Source: Perkinsus olseni | Taxonomy: Eukaryota; Perkinsozoa; Perkinsida; Perkinsidae | DNA: 64,000 nucleotides | Reading direction: 5' to 3' | Assembly: GCA_013115135.1 (NCBI GenBank) | Contig: JABANP010000088.1 | Location: 62,001 to 126,000 of the forward strand | Part shown: positions 13,785 through 26,961 of the stretch, in pieces | Position numbering within the stretch: position 1 is the first letter of the stretch | Layout of the letters: each line of letters opens with the position of its first letter | Notes under the pieces: model-generated | What the model was told of the DNA's origin: nothing | Database searches by the model: none | Seen by the model: only the letters and a program-made list of their open reading frames with translations | Program-made: the position numbers and the translations under genes

Positions 13785-16659
13785 ATGGACACCATCACCA
13801 GCCTCCTATCATCCATCCTTCTATCAGCCTTCCTCAGCCTCCATCTCCTCGGCTGTGGCCATGATGACCCTCCTACTAGTCATCATCATCACAACACCAC
13901 ATCGACCATCAACAATCGTATAAGTGCATCATCCACCGGGAGGCTGTACTTGGCCGAGGATGCTGTGGACTACTGTGCAGGCCTAGAAGGGGTATCTAAT
14001 GAGTATGATATACCCGGTCGTGATGACATCACTGAGAGATGGTCCTCGGGCAAAGCCCTGATGCGATGTGTATCACAGCTCACCATCAGCCGTTTTGATG
14101 CCCTCTTCACCCTACATAACCTCAGGTATGGAGTAGCTGAGGCCTATGCCTTCACGGACATTGCTAAGGATAGTACCACATCCATTCAGAACAATACCTG
14201 CGGCTTCAAAGTCTACGATATACGCGTGGATCTGATAGGAATATTTGATAGAAAAATTGAAGAAATGGCTAAAGCGACTAAGGGTATGACCGCTAAGAGG
14301 AGGATGGAGTACTTGAAGGGCCCTACTCCTGCCTTACCCTTCCATGGTGGGGTTATGGACATCCTTAATAGTCTCTATGATGCCCATACTTACTACCAAA
14401 GTCCATTAAACATGTTCACTTTTGTTCTGCCTGTTGGCTTTGAACCCGTCTGTAGTAGTAATGATAGACCATGTCCTCATGCTAGCACTCAGAAGGTACG
14501 TCTAAGGGAGGTCGGGGTTGGATGTCGAGTACCGTAAGATATTCAACAAGTGGCCTACTGTACATCACTACAACTACCTATCACCTATAGCCACTATCGA
14601 TGGACAGGAGGTATTGGAATGGATGGAGTCTATGGTGACAGGAGGGGTACTTAAGGGCCTTCATCTAGGTGTCAATCAGCGTATTAATGATTGGTTCTTT
14701 ATTAATGATGCTCCGCTATACATCCCTTTGGCCTGGTATCATGTTAGTAGTGCTGATATCACCCCACTCCAGGTTGTCTATGAAGATGGTACTTCGGACA
14801 CTATCGAGTGGCTGGGTAAGTTGATAGACTACAGTAAAGGTATGGAGTCCATGGGAGTATCTGATGGCCTCAGTTGGAGAGTCTACAACTCCCTCATCAA
14901 TCGTAATACGCAATTCGATTATGTTATCGATATGGAGAAGAGGAAGTTTGGTAGATACATGGACACACTAACAGATACTCCCAATACCAACCTAGCCGCC
15001 GACCCCCAACTCGATCGTGCAGTCACCAAGGTCCTTGAGAATGCTAGACGGCGGCCCGACCCCACTGCACCCGAGGAGGTAGTCAACGGTATGAACGGTG
15101 ATGGTGATGATGATGACGGTGAGGGGAGGAGGCGAGTCACCTCCGCTTTAGCCGATAAGAAGATTAGAAGGCCTGGTAGTGGTACCACTGATGGTAGTGA
15201 TGATAGCATTCCTCACCCAATGATGGTAAGAGGTAGCAGTGGAGCCTTGGACACTGCTGCTAGTAGTAGAGCACAAGAACCCCGCTGGAGGGAGGCCATA
15301 GGTGGGGTATTGAAGTGGAGGGTGGAGGCCAATGCCATGGTGGTGGTCATTACTACCTTCTCGATATCACCTCATACCACCAAACCTCATGATATATTAC
15401 TACCACAATTCTTTCAAATCCAACAAGAGGCCCGTAGGATGGGCATAAGGAGGATCCTGTTGGATCTCTCTGGTAACACAGGAGGGTCCCTCAACAGCGC
15501 ATTCGCCGTGTTATGGTATCTACTAACCCCGTCCGAGGTATGCCAACCCCAAGCTAAGCGTATTACCAACCATTGGCGGCTATGGCTGCAGTCCTTCGCC
15601 TTCCACTGGTCCAAGTCCGTCGATGATGGTGCTAGGAGGGTATGGCGTAAGTTGGAAGATGATGCCTTCATACAGGAGAGGATGGATGAGCTACGATCAA
15701 TCCTGAGGTATGCGGCGGCTATCGACAAATCAATGATCGGCGATGACCTTGACGGAGCATTGAGGAACGTAGATGGTCTGGAAGCCTGGGTACTAGGCAT
15801 GCAGGATGGTAAGGCTCGTAGATGGGCCTTTCTTCAAATACTCCAACATCAATTATTCTTAACAGAATCAGCTCGGGAGGATATTACACGCTCCTCTACT
15901 GGTTGGTATCCCTTCGGTAATAACGACTTCGTTGACCCTGCAACTGGTGCATCCTTCGACCCCCCATTAAGACAGTATCAGCATCCAGAGACCCATCATT
16001 GGGGAGGCTCTTCGAACTACTCCCAGCGTGCTCCATGGCGCTTCTGTGAAGACATCATCAATCGCCAAATGCCAGCTCTCCAACGTCAATACGCCCCTTC
16101 TGGGGTCAGGCCTGCTGCTGCTACTGCCGACTGGTCCTACTGGAAGGAAGTAGCAGTCCTTACTGACGGTAGATGTGGCTCAGCATGTACCACTGTAGCT
16201 GCTACTCTATACCTCTCTAGGCGGGCAACAACATACACTTTTGGTGGTAGGATAGACAAGGGCATGGCGTTTGGATCCTATGCTGGTGGTAATGTCGTGT
16301 CCTACGATCACTTCTGGCCGAGGTTCTCTATAGCATCACATCTAGCACACTGGGGTACTCTAGGTGCCTCACCATGGTCCAAGAGGTATGGTAATAACTG
16401 GATACACTATGCGACCATCTTCCCTACTACTGCCACTGCGTCATTCACGTTCAATATGGCCTTCCACACAGCCTTGGGGCAGGAGTCATTACCTGTACAA
16501 TGGTATGAGATGCCTAGTCATTATCATGTCAGGATGTGGGCTCGATCCTTACACAATAGAGTACCTATACAACGATATGTCGTAGCTGCACGGGATTGGC
16601 ACTCCGATAGTAGCACCGGTGGAGGAGGAGGAGGAGGTTATTGTGGACCTGTTATGTGA
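13785..16659 (+). CDS. Secreted CPAF/S41-family serine protease-like protein, copy 2
   Basis: Paralog of the preceding gene, same strand, about 160 bases downstream. ATG at 13785 begins a signal peptide (SSILLSAFLSLHLLGCG). Shared blocks are RFDALFTLHNLRYGVAEAYA, YDAHTYYQSPLNMFTF, ILLDLSGNTGGSLNSA, the probable nucleophile motif LTDGRCGSACTTVA and YTFGG. The tail is Gly-rich (TGGGGGGGY). The frame slips by one base at the four-G run 14514-14517; removing one G joins VGLDVEYRKIF in frame with the paralog. An Asp/Gly/Ser-rich insert of about 80 residues (15080-15300) differs between copies. The function of the pair is inferred from family; the substrate is unknown. Confidence 0.72.
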
Positions 16660-16689
16660 TGATGATGAAGATCATCATCATTATTGTGC

Positions 16690-18938
16690 ATGTTAACGAC
16701 CTTTGTCTTTGATACGGGTGTCTTTGGTTGGACCATGGATATTCTAACAAATCTAGCTTTTCTTTTTTATTACCAAAGTGTCCTTCCCTAACCCACCGCC
16801 ACCCAGAAAGCGAATCCCAGGGGAATTCTTGGATCAGGTAACAGGACCTGTTCGAACATGATGCGGGGTATTGGTCATGTCTGCGTTGTTATTGGTTGTA
16901 GGAGGAAGTTGGTAGTGGTAACTTTTGTACTGTGTACAGGGCTCGAGATGAGGTTGATGATAGTCTAGTAGCATTGAAGGTAGTAGTAGGAATGCTCTTG
17001 AAGCTAGTCCGTTGGTAGTCCTGTTAGGTCTTTAACAAGGATGAGGTTCGACGTGCTAAAAAGGAGAAGGGTGAGTGACTGTTTGCCCCCCCATAGATAG
17101 TTGGTCCTATGCAGATGTGCTAATGGAGAAGCATGCCCTCTGTAGACTACACCATCCAAACATTATTAAACTCCTTTACACCTTCACTGACCCTGACAAT
17201 TGTTACATAGTCACCGAGTATTGTGGAGGAGGTGGTTATACTACGATCACTACTACTGTGGAGTACCGTCGTCAATAGGTGAATTATGGAATCTAGTAGC
17301 CCATTGTGGCCTGGGTGAAGGGCAATCCAAGTACTACCTCAAACAGATGGCAGAGGCATTACGATACTGCCATCAGGCAGGTATTGTCCATAGAGATGTT
17401 AAGGTAGTAGGCAGGAGGCTGCCGCCGCCGCCGCCGCAGAAGTTGTTGTTGTCCCCCTACATCATCCAGGCTGAGAACGCTCTGTTATCTGCCGATCGTC
17501 GGACTCTCAAGTTGTGTGATTTCGGGACGGCCCGCGATCTACTCAATCCACAAATACAGGGGGCTGGCAATATGTGCTTCAATAAGCATATGAAAGTAAT
17601 ACCACCACCGGGGATAGAACCTGTGCGGGTTTGTATCATCCATTGTTGGCAGCATTACGTGGGCACTGCTAACTTCCTGGCCCCTTGAGGTTATAATGAA
17701 CAAGGAGAATGACGAGAGATCAGATATATGGAGTTTTGGTGGAACCATCTATCAGGTCAGGTTTGGCATACCACCCTATGTTGCTGGTAATAGTAGTAGT
17801 GATGTAGTTGGAGAATCTTTGCAGTGAGTAAGAGAATCTTAGGTTCGGAATATCTTATTTACCTGCGTATAAGACACCATGACCTTCAATTCCCTGCTGA
17901 TGGTGTTGGAATAGAGCCATCATGTTTGGATTTAATAAGGTAATGATGCGGTAGTAGTACTACTACTATGATGGACTGTCATCATCATCATCACCATTAG
18001 ATGGTGTAATAATGAGGACTCCCGTCCACAGTCCTTCGATGAAGTACTCAACCATCCGTGGTTCCAGGACACCCCCTCACATGTGGGCAACAGTATCTTT
18101 CCATCGTGTGGTAGTCACGCTTGAACCTAAGATACCTCCCTTAAGTCTGGAAGAGGTGTGCATCCGTTCATTGGCCCGTGCTGGGTTCGCTGATGCCTGT
18201 CGATACGATGAGGATACCTCAGCTGCTGCTGCTGGTGCTGCTGCAACCTCTACAACGACGACGACGACGACAAGTAGTAGTCATGATGGTGGACACCACG
18301 ATGGTAAGCTAGATCGCTTGGTTTTGGTAGTATTTGCCGGTGTGTAGACCACCAGTCGGAAGGGGGGATACCAACACTTTTATATGATGAGGGATGGATA
18401 GTGGAACATAGCCTGAGGCAGAGTACCGTTGATGCATTGAGGAGGCTATTAGTAGTACGAGAATGGGGAGAGGAAGAGCATGTAATATTATAATGATGGC
18501 AGTATTGAGTAAGGAGTGGTATTGATTAGGCCTGGTAGTGGTACAGCTATGTTGGATCATCTACATTTACCAGAGCTTATCGAGGCCCAGCGGCGGTAGT
18601 AGTATGAGGACCTCTCCGCCATGCATTACACCTTCATCCTCAGGATGGATGATGAGCAACCCTCTCCTTCTGCATCATCGTCGTCATCGGGTGGACTGTC
18701 ATCTCCCCCTCAGTGGGCTGCCCTCCTCCTCCTCCAGATTAACAACAGTACTTATTGTTGTGTTGTTGATGGACTACATTACTACTGCCACGTGATTGAG
18801 GGTGGCCTCACCACCTTCCGGTATCGAACGGAATTCCCCTCTAGTCCCTTTAACTGGGAATCGTTGTGGAAGCCAATAAGTCAAAAAGGCCTCTCAGAGG
18901 AACGAGGCACCCTCTTCCCTAGTTGGAAGTCGCATTGA
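16690..18938 (+). CDS. AGC-type protein kinase, PDK1-like
   Basis: Serine/threonine kinase resembling 3-phosphoinositide-dependent kinase 1, which activates other AGC kinases. Exons in order give MLTTFVFDT, RKRIPGEFLDQ, glycine loop VGSGNFCTVYRARDEV, VALKVFNKDEV, HALCRLHHPNIIKLLYTF, NCYIVTEYCGGGGELW, YLKQMAEALRYCHQAG, catalytic loop IVHRDVKAENALL, LCDFGTARDL, then VGTANFLAP, EVIMNKENDERSDIWSFGG and FGIPPYVAG. The APE motif is split by a one-base excess at 17681-17686 (CCCCTT), so the frame is open only if one base is dropped. The C-terminal part after the kinase domain has a tryptophan-containing segment (FNWESLWKPIS) and may be a diverged PH domain, not shown. Short introns throughout; one holds a 21-bp sequence shared with position 1439. 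Confidence 0.68.
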
Positions 18939-19015
18939 TGACAGGCTCGCCATAGCGGTAGAGGCGGGGGAATGTATGTGATGCAGTTGTTGTTGTTGTT
19001 GTTACGTCTTTATCA

Positions 19016-20737
19016 ATGCCCGAAGGCTCCGGGTACCGCTCGACTCATCGGAGTTTGTATGATGAGTGTATGCTGAAGAAGGGCGTCGTCCAGAAGCGTT
19101 ATTTATCGCCGCCTGCCTTTACATCGTGTTGCATAGTGTTGGTAGTCACTGTGATTATGATGTTAAGTCTTAGTGGTTGTAGCCCACGATCACCTGAACT
19201 CATACCACCAAGTGGTAGTACTGGTGGAGGCAAGGATGCTGGAGGGGATTCTGATACAAGTAATAGGGTGGTGGATAGTGATGGAGGGTAGTGGTGGTAG
19301 TGGGGAGTGGTGGTAGTTGTAGCTACTGTAAGGTACAACAACAACACTACCCTACTCTACTGCTAATACTACCACCACTACTGCTATTACTACACACCGA
19401 ACGTCTCACGAATCAACGATATCATCATCCACCAAAATGACTAGCTCGCGAGGAAACTCATCAGTCACTGCTACCATTACCACCACCATCCCAACAACAA
19501 CAACACAACAACAACGACGATCATCATCATCATCATCTAGTAGGTACACAAGTGTCCCCTTCCTTCTCCTCCACCTTTCCCCAAACTCCTACTACTCCTA
19601 CACGAAGTACATCAGGTACTCCTGCTACTACTACTCGCTATATAAGAACTACCACTACCACCCCTCACAACCCTACTACTACAACGGTACCAAAGGGGAA
19701 GTGCTCAGGGAGGCCTTCCACCACACTTAGTGGTTTGGTGATCTATGCTGATTGGCCCCACATGGATGTATTAACAGAGAAGAAGTATATGAATCAGCTA
19801 CCCAGCTTCGCTGATGGACAAAGTTGCCTCAACGCGCACTTCTCTGGTACTATGAACAACAACGACAACATACAACAACAGTATCGTCATTTTCTCAGAA
19901 TTGCTGCTCGACGTAACTCCAACGAAGTTTGCTGATTGGATTGAGGGTGGTACTAATGTGAATGCTGTTGACACTAGTACTGGTATCGGCCGTGGGAATG
20001 ACTTCAAGTCCATGTTACTCGCTGTTAAATCGGCCAATGCCAAGGTATCTGTAGTAGTGGCCTTGGGCCATGGTTATTATGATAAGGTATGTGGTGGTAG
20101 GGAGAGCATCCACTGTATGTATAATTTTGTTAAAACTTGGGATAAGGTAGTCCCTGGTTCGATGGCCGGAGTAGTTGTATCGGGTATCGAGAGCACCCCG
20201 ACTGGTATGAGCACAGCGATGTCTGCGGCAGCGTCTAGCAAGGGGCCCTACTCTCTAGGGGTCACCCTACCAATGGCCTCACTGGCTTCCTATCAGCACA
20301 AGTATAGCAACGTTGTCGATGCCTTCTATCTGCTACTCATCGATTTCTGGTGTCCATCTGTTGATTCCTATGCTGCTTCTAACCCTAATAATATCTTTAA
20401 GACACAGTCCAGTGACCTTGGCTCCTTTATGGTAAAGGCTGGCAGCTGCCCTGGAGGGAAGGACTCTCCCATACCACAGAAGGACATCACCGCTGTGAAC
20501 AGTAAGACCATTCTACTATGGTCAACACGTCATGCCAGTAGTAGTAGCCACTCATCCTCCTGTCCCTACCCACTCAATGATGGTAGTTGTACTCAGAATG
20601 ATAGAGCAGAGCTTGGCACGGTTACATCAATTGAGGCTATGAACTTGATACAGTACATGAGTAACCTCTTTACTTCTGCTAAGCATGGTTTCTATTATAT
20701 GAGCCTCATGCCTGATCAGTGGTTCTACGACGACTAG
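19016..20737 (+). CDS. Secreted or membrane-anchored protein with Ser/Thr-rich linker, family unknown
   Basis: The N-terminus has a hydrophobic segment (IVLVVTVIMMLSLSGC) about 45 residues in, suited to a signal anchor. A long Ser/Thr/Asn-rich, mucin-like stretch follows (19290-19720), where the frame is hard to follow through simple repeats. The folded part starts at GLVIYADWPHMDVLTEKKY; an intron at about 19849-19900 joins HFSE to LLLDVTPTKFADWIEGG. Then come VSVVVALGHGYYDKVCGG, AGVVVSGIESTPTG, YLLLIDFWCPSVDSY and YYMSLMPDQWFYDD at the end. Alternating hydrophobic strands are reminiscent of a GH18-like barrel, but the DxxDxDxE signature is absent, so no enzyme is claimed. Confidence 0.5.
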
Positions 20738-20861
20738 TCATTAGTATCATCTAGTATCATCTTAACAACAACAACAACAACAACTGTTCATGTAAAATTA
20801 CTGTTCATGTTCTCCTACTACTCCGCCCTCTCCCTTCGTCTGTGTCCTTGACAGCCCCAGG

Positions 20862-22243
20862 TTGTACGCCGGTCGACCGTCATCAGCTCCAACTCAACGC
20901 GTTTGCACCTACTACTACTACTACCAACACTACTGTAACAGATTGACGATGAAAACTCGTTTTCAACAGAACCTGCTTCGCTCCGCCAAATTGAAAGAGC
21001 ATTTTTGTTATTCTATGATACCACCAATGCGAGTCTCTTTTCGTGTACATCATCACCATCATCAACAACAAGTGTCAGCGCAAGCATCAACCATCCCTGT
21101 GTTGTTAGTCAATGTCCTAGTGTGGGTCCTAGTGTGGGTCTCAGTGTGGGTCTAGTGTGGGTCCTAGTGTGGCTCCTAGGGTTATTCTTCATAACATGGC
21201 ATCATCCTCCTCCATCTACTCCCCTAGTCTCCAATTACCACCAGTAGTGGCTCACAACCGTTCAACCGCCCTACGGATAGCATCCAATAACCAGCAGCAA
21301 CAACGGCAAGGAGGACGAGGACGGAGGGTGGAGGTACTCGACATGTGATTACTCCCATCAAATCATCATCATTATCATTTCAGGACATCTCCAATAAGTA
21401 TGATATTAGGATGGATGCTGATAAGCCTCCTTCCCCCTGGTAGGTGATGCTAGTGCCCGCCCCGGATCTTACATCATCATCTTCATCAGGCAATAAGGGT
21501 ATGGCGAGGAGAAGGCCTCTTAGGAAGCTTGCTGATGCCGTAGTGATAGCACCCTCTCACCATGATAATTCTATCACTCATGCTACTCCTGTAGAGCAGC
21601 AGCAGCAGCATGATGATGATGGGAAGGTAGGAGCTCGAGTATTGGGGTAATGGTGATGATGTGTCGACAGGTAATAGACGACGACGAGAGGCCGCCTTCC
21701 TCTGATATCATCACTCATCATCACCATCATGCTGATGGTAATGATGAGAGTATCATCCATCAACATGTCCATGAGGAGGTGCCCTTGCATGTGGACAATA
21801 ACAACCTGTCGGAGTATGATGTTCCCAAGGAGGTGCTGCCATTATTGTCTACTCCGGTTGGTAAGGTCAACATCAACAACAACAACCTCATCTCGAGGAC
21901 ACCATCAACCCCTCATCATCATCGCGCCCTATCTAGAAGCTCCGTACTGCTCGGTACTAGTCGTAGTGTACCCGATCTAGGTCGATGGACGACAACAGCA
22001 GCTGGAAGGGGCATCATTGATGATACGGCATCCACATCCCTCTTGCTATCTACTCCTCAACGGAGAGTTCTCCACTCGCCCCGGACAATATCATCTCATT
22101 ACAATACCCGGACTACCCCACCTCATCCACCTGATACCCCTCTTGGACGATCATTCCGTCGTCGGGTAAGAGTTGCGTCTGGAGTGGTATGGGATACATC
22201 AGGTATATCCAAAACGTATCGAGAGTATAAGTGTTATGGATAA
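20862..22243 (+). CDS. Unrecognised low-complexity, probably disordered protein
   Basis: Several plus-strand open segments look like exons of one gene: a Thr-rich piece at 20862, IASNNQQQQRQGGRGRR (21280), DISNKYDIRMDADKPPSP (21383-21440, after an intron ending TTTCAG), RRRPLRKLADAVVIAPSHH (21500), and a longer one with EYDVPKEVLPLLSTPVGKV, SRSSVLLGTSRSVPDLGRW and TPLGRSFRRRVRVASGVVW, ending at 22243. The composition is Ser, Pro, His and Asn rich with repeated basic-Ser motifs. No domain is recognised. It converges on the WBP11-like gene. Exon ends and the start codon are uncertain. Confidence 0.4.
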
Positions 22244-22408
22244 GTTACCACTGAGTAAGGATACTCGGGTGTAGAATACCATAATGATGCATAATACTAA
22301 TGTTGTTGTTCTTGTCCTTCGGTATCCGTGTTATACAAGTGGTAACGGAGGGTCAGTCCATAGAAGGTTGCAGGCGAGTTCATCGTCTACTCTCAACAAC
22401 ACAAAGCA

Positions 22409-24722
22409 TCAACGTGATGAAACTGTTAATCTTCGACGCCCCATCTCGTTAACCTCCCCCATGAAGCGATCAAAATCATCTTCTAAACTGCCGGTAGGCG
22501 GTGCAGCGGACCTCTTCATACCTCCTCCCTGGGGATGCTGCTGTCCCACAGGAGGGACCTCCTGTTTTGGTTTCTTCTTGATGTGGACCTTTATCGCTAT
22601 CAAGAGTGATGAGTTCAGGTGGTGCTGCTGCTGCTGTCTTAGAAGTTGATGATCGTACTTGGCTGGGCACCTGCCATCGAAGCTGACCCTCCTCCCGCCC
22701 TCTGGGGACTACTTACAAACAGCTTTAGTTGTGGTTTAACTGCCTTCGCCTCTGCTACCACACCCGCCTTAGACGAATCACCACCCTCCACCGCAAAGCG
22801 CTCCAGGATTGCCTAAAGGTGTGGTATGAAGAGGGCCACCCATACCTTCCCATCTACTGATTTCTTCGCGGCTTCATCTTTCCGTGCCCTCTCTTGGGCA
22901 GCCTTAGCTGCTGCTGCCGCTGCGGCCTGTCGGGCTCCTGACAGCATCATCATCATCATACAGCTACTGTTGGTGTGTAAGGTGGTACTCTCGTAGGGGT
23001 CTGATGAGTTCGAACCCTTCCCGGGGGGCATAGGCTTATGTTCAAGAGGAGGGGGAGGAGGGGCAGGAGGGGCAGGAGGGATGGGTAAACTGTGGTGATG
23101 ATGAGGAGTGTAGTAGACTGATAACCTGCAACTACTTACCTTCCTGGAGGAGGGGGAGGGGGCATGATACCTCCCTGAGGAGGGAACTGCCTGATACTGC
23201 CAGGAGGGGGGCGAATAGCGTTGGTGGTGGAGGGGGTATCTTAATACAGCATACTAATACTACTATCATTACCTTGACTGATTACATTGAGTATCGGCAG
23301 TCCAGCAGTAGCAGGGAAGGGAGGTAGAGGTGGTGGTGGCGGTATGAAAGGTAGGCTGCCCCCGCTAGCAGCAGCGGGAGGCCCTCCGGGTGGAGGTATC
23401 ATGAATGGTGGGGGTACTCCATGTGGAGGTAGCATAGCTGGAGGCAATGGTACAGGTGGTACAACAGGAGGAGGAGGAGGAGGCAGAGGAGGGCCACCAA
23501 CAGCAGGGGGCACATGAAGTGATGTTATCTGAGGATATACTCTGAGTATGATGTATAGAACTAGTGGTTAGTAGTACTACCTTAACGTCCTTAGTGGGGG
23601 TCTGGTCCTCCTCTCCCTCTCGCCGCTGCTTCTTCCTACCATCGTCTACCTCCCCAATTGCATCATCTGTGAAGGAGGGTGAGACCAGCCACAGCCGTGG
23701 TGTGGACATACCATCATCTTCATCACTACTACTGCTAGATGAGGATGACGATGATGATGAGCTATCATCATCGTCACTACTGCTGCTGCTGCTGCCTGCC
23801 CTCTTCCGCTGTAATGCAGCAGCTCGCTGAGTGATGACGAGCGTGTTGTTGTTGTACTGGTGGTGGTGATAGTAGCCTACCTGTCTCATAACCCTATCGA
23901 CCTCGCTGTCGTCATCATCATCACTACTATCATCATCTTCATCATCAGAAATGTCCGGTGGTGGATAGTTATGTAAAGTACCATCCTTATGTCTAACAGC
24001 ATATACTCAGATCACAACAGCAGCAGCCGCCGCAGTAGTGGAGGGGGTATTACCGGAATAAAGTCTGTTTGCCAGGGGGTGGTATGCCAAAAGGGTTGAA
24101 TCGCTCATCATAATAAACCGAATATTTAGCCTACCAGTAACACTATCACACTGATGATGATGCTGCACCTACCCACCCTGTTACTACCTCCTTCTTAGCC
24201 TTACGTCTAGCCTTACTAGCTGGGTCTGCCCAATCAGCATTGATCTGTCGTGTGGCCTTGGCAGCCTGCAGAGGAAGAGCATCCTCAGTAGTAGTATGAT
24301 GATGACCATCACGATCATCATTACCTCGATCTCCTGCCTTTTCTTATCCATTGCCACCATCTTTGGTTTCAGCCTCTCATATGCTGATTCCAATTGGGAC
24401 AGCTTATGTGATATCTCAAAGTCGGGCCTAAAGAGTCTCCTCCTCCCCCCCAGTGGCTAGTACTACTACCGTCCCTCCTTGCGTGCCCGCTTCAACATGT
24501 TCTGTAATGATTTAATACTATCCTCTACTTGGGATGGGCTATTCTTCATAACCCATCCTTCCAACGCTGACAGTCTATTCCTAAACTCGTAAACGGCGAT
24601 GATTACCATCGTTATGGGCATGGTGGTGCGTACTTCTTGATTTTAGCCTTCTCTCTCCTCTTCTCTAACCGTCTCTGCTGTTCTGCAGGGTTACGTGCCT
24701 TCCTCTCCCTCTTACCACCCAT
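22409..24722 (-). CDS. WBP11-like pre-mRNA splicing protein
   Basis: WBP11 is a nuclear, proline-rich splicing-associated protein. Start at 24722: GGKRERKARNPAEQQRRLEK, then an exon FRNRLSALEGWVMKNSPSQV with EDSIKSLQNMLKRARKEG. Together they match the Wbp11 N-terminal domain (basic repeat followed by a D/N-P-x-Q-I-x-x-x-I pattern). Next is a helical exon SAYERLKPKMVAMDKKRQEI. Acidic Ser runs near 23700-23950 and long polyproline stretches (23080-23510) follow. The last exon has LEDDFDRFMGEVNEMGRRR, like the short conserved C-terminal segment of WBP11. Many introns. Identification is by domain order and composition; another proline-rich splicing protein is possible. Confidence 0.58.
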
Positions 24723-24926
24723 TGCTTACAACTACTAATCATCCCAACAACAATGATGATGATGAGTAATAATACTGTAACAAAACAGGTGGGCAGAATA
24801 TGAGAGAATCTTATACGTAGTTGTGGTATGTCTAATGCTGCTGTTGTTGTTGTTGTTGATGTACTTGTAGTAGTAAAGGTCCTCGATAAATGACGAATAA
24901 TCGTGGTGAACTAGTGCTTAGAAGGC

Positions 24927-26725
24927 TTATTGAGGCCCAGCTTCTTGCTTGCATCGAGCGAGCTGAGAGAGCGAGCCATTCGATACCAACTGATGGTTAG
25001 TCATTGTTGTTGTTATTACCGCAGCATCCATGTCGAAGCCACATGAAGGGGACTCTGGTAGCCTGGCTGTGAGGATCTCTACACCATTATCAGTGATAAT
25101 GATGGTATGCTCGAATTGAGCTGATCGCCTGATGAAAGCATATGCTCATAACTGATACTAGTAATGGATGCTTACTTTCCATCAAGAGTGACTGATGTCC
25201 AATCATCAGGCCATGTCCTATCCTTATATGTACCAAGGTTGAGCATAGGCTCAACAGTAAAGGCATGGCCCTTCTTCATAACACCAATAGCCTTATTCTT
25301 AGCATAGTGAGGGACGTTAGGGGCACAATGGAAGAGATCTCGAACACCATGACCACAGTAACTGTCATAATGATGATACAATAAGGATCATGATTAGCCA
25401 GCTAGTTGTAGTATTAGTACCTCTTAACAACAGATAGACCCCTGATGATTGGCTACCTTCTGTATAGTATTACCAAGATCTCTGTACATGATACCAGGTT
25501 TACACTCCTCAATGGCCGACATCATAGAAGCATATGTACCCTCTACCAACCGTTTGGTGTCATGGGCTAATGCCTTGTTAACCTATACACTCAGAATGCT
25601 ACCAATGATGAGGGGCAAGGGGGCAAGGGCTTCTTCTCTTACCACTCCCTGTGGGTCGGGGACGATGTACGTCTCGTTGAGATCAGCATGCATGCCGTTA
25701 TGATAGAGGGTTATCTAGAGAGTATACTAGTAAGGGAGGTAGGGGAGGGCTACACCGATACACCTTACATCAACGTTAACAATATCACCAGGCTCGAAGG
25801 CACGCTCATCAGGCATACCATGGCAAATAACTTCATTAACAGATACACATACAGATCGAGGGAAGTGGTAGTAGTTTAATGGACTGGGGTAGCAGTCGTG
25901 TTGTACCTACCATGATGATGATGATAGGCTAGGATTAGTTGAATGATTGGTATTACACAGAAGTTGTGGACAACTTCATCAACATCACATCCTCTAACAG
26001 GATGATCCTTAGTGGCAGACATAATCAATCTACCACACTCATCAATGCATTTACGTCCCAGTAACTACAACGACAAGGATGGTACTGTCATGATGATGAG
26101 GTGGTGGTGGCCGGGGTAGTACACAAGACTCCCTGAGCCTAGACGTCTCCTCATCATTAAGCTGTTTAATGAAGTTGGATCTCCGTAATGCCACCTCACT
26201 ATGGGGTATACCATCACCAGCATAGTCAGGTCTAGCAATAGATTCTGGTAACTGATTCCGGACACGACCAACATGATGATGATGTTAGGAAGGTGATAAG
26301 GCCTACCTCCCTTTGAGGACCTAATTTAGCTGGCCTCAATGATCCTGTCCATCCAGTATAGTTATGGAACTTTGGCTAGATGTTCGTCTTGATCAGCATT
26401 ATTCTCGGCAATAACATGTGCCACTTCCTCCTTCAAGGCAGCCTTACCACTACCACCCGATAACATCTGCTTCATGATCTTATGCACTTCCTTATGCTGA
26501 TCCCATGCCATCTTAAAACAAGCTTGACAACAGAAATACGATGCTGGTACACCTACCACACCTTGCCATAATCATCATCATCACCATGTTGTTGTTATTA
26601 CCTATTTTAGTACAGGTAGGGCACTTAAGGGTGCATTCGGCGGTAGTAGGCTTATTGCACATGGGGCAATGAGTGGACCCTTGAGGGCATCCTTGGCAAG
26701 TATTATTACTTTGCTGACCGGTCAT
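24927..26725 (-). CDS. Methionine aminopeptidase 1 with N-terminal zinc finger
   Basis: Removes the initiator methionine from nascent cytosolic proteins. The start at 26725 gives an N-terminal C6H2-type zinc finger with cysteine pairs in [20 protein letters not shown] and [19 protein letters not shown], as in eukaryotic MetAP1. The catalytic domain reads [24 protein letters not shown] (first metal Asp), [11 protein letters not shown] (second Asp; usually HGDLNET), [20 protein letters not shown] (metal His), [11 protein letters not shown] (metal Glu), [13 protein letters not shown] and a final SAQFEHT block (last metal Glu). At least seven short introns contain ATGATG repeats. The last exon, ending at 24927, adds a short tail after FDMDAA and is less certain. 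Confidence 0.9.
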
Positions 26726-26961
26726 TCGGGAAGAGTAAAGAAGGATGTAGTAGTAACTACAGTGTCAAAAACACAGCTCAAGGCCGCCGACGACGACAGT
26801 CCTGCACTCAATCATCATCATCAAACCTGCACAAGTTCGAATCCCACGTACTAATAGTTTTTTCCGTCATTTTTCGGGTAGGTGGTGGGAAGAAAGAGGA
26901 TGTTGTTGTCGTGGTCCAGTGGTGGTGTGTTGTCCCTTCAGTTGAGCCTTTGTTGTTGTTG
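26726..26961. other. Divergent intergenic region
   Basis: About 240 bases between the starts of the MetAP1 gene (minus) and the Nup107-like gene (plus), likely a shared promoter region. A T-arm-like motif at about 26830 has no cloverleaf around it. No TATA box stands out. Confidence 0.35.

Noticed and set aside
17681..17690. Programmed +1 frameshift at the kinase CCT-TGA site
   Set aside because: No supporting downstream structure is visible, and the same kind of one-base excess occurs in unrelated genes at short homopolymers, so sequence error is the default explanation.
22284..22649. Plus-strand open frame of 121 residues
   Set aside because: Overlaps the last exon of the WBP11-like gene on the minus strand, whose LEDDFDRFMGEV block is the better-supported coding sequence.
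2338..26845. Many T-arm-like motifs (GGTTCRANNCC) read as tRNA genes or as tRNA-derived introns
   Set aside because: Only two sites fold into full tRNAs. The number of short matches is about what chance predicts, and the one at 7893 spans a splice acceptor and encodes the conserved EAFDPRM segment of the Kelch13-like protein.
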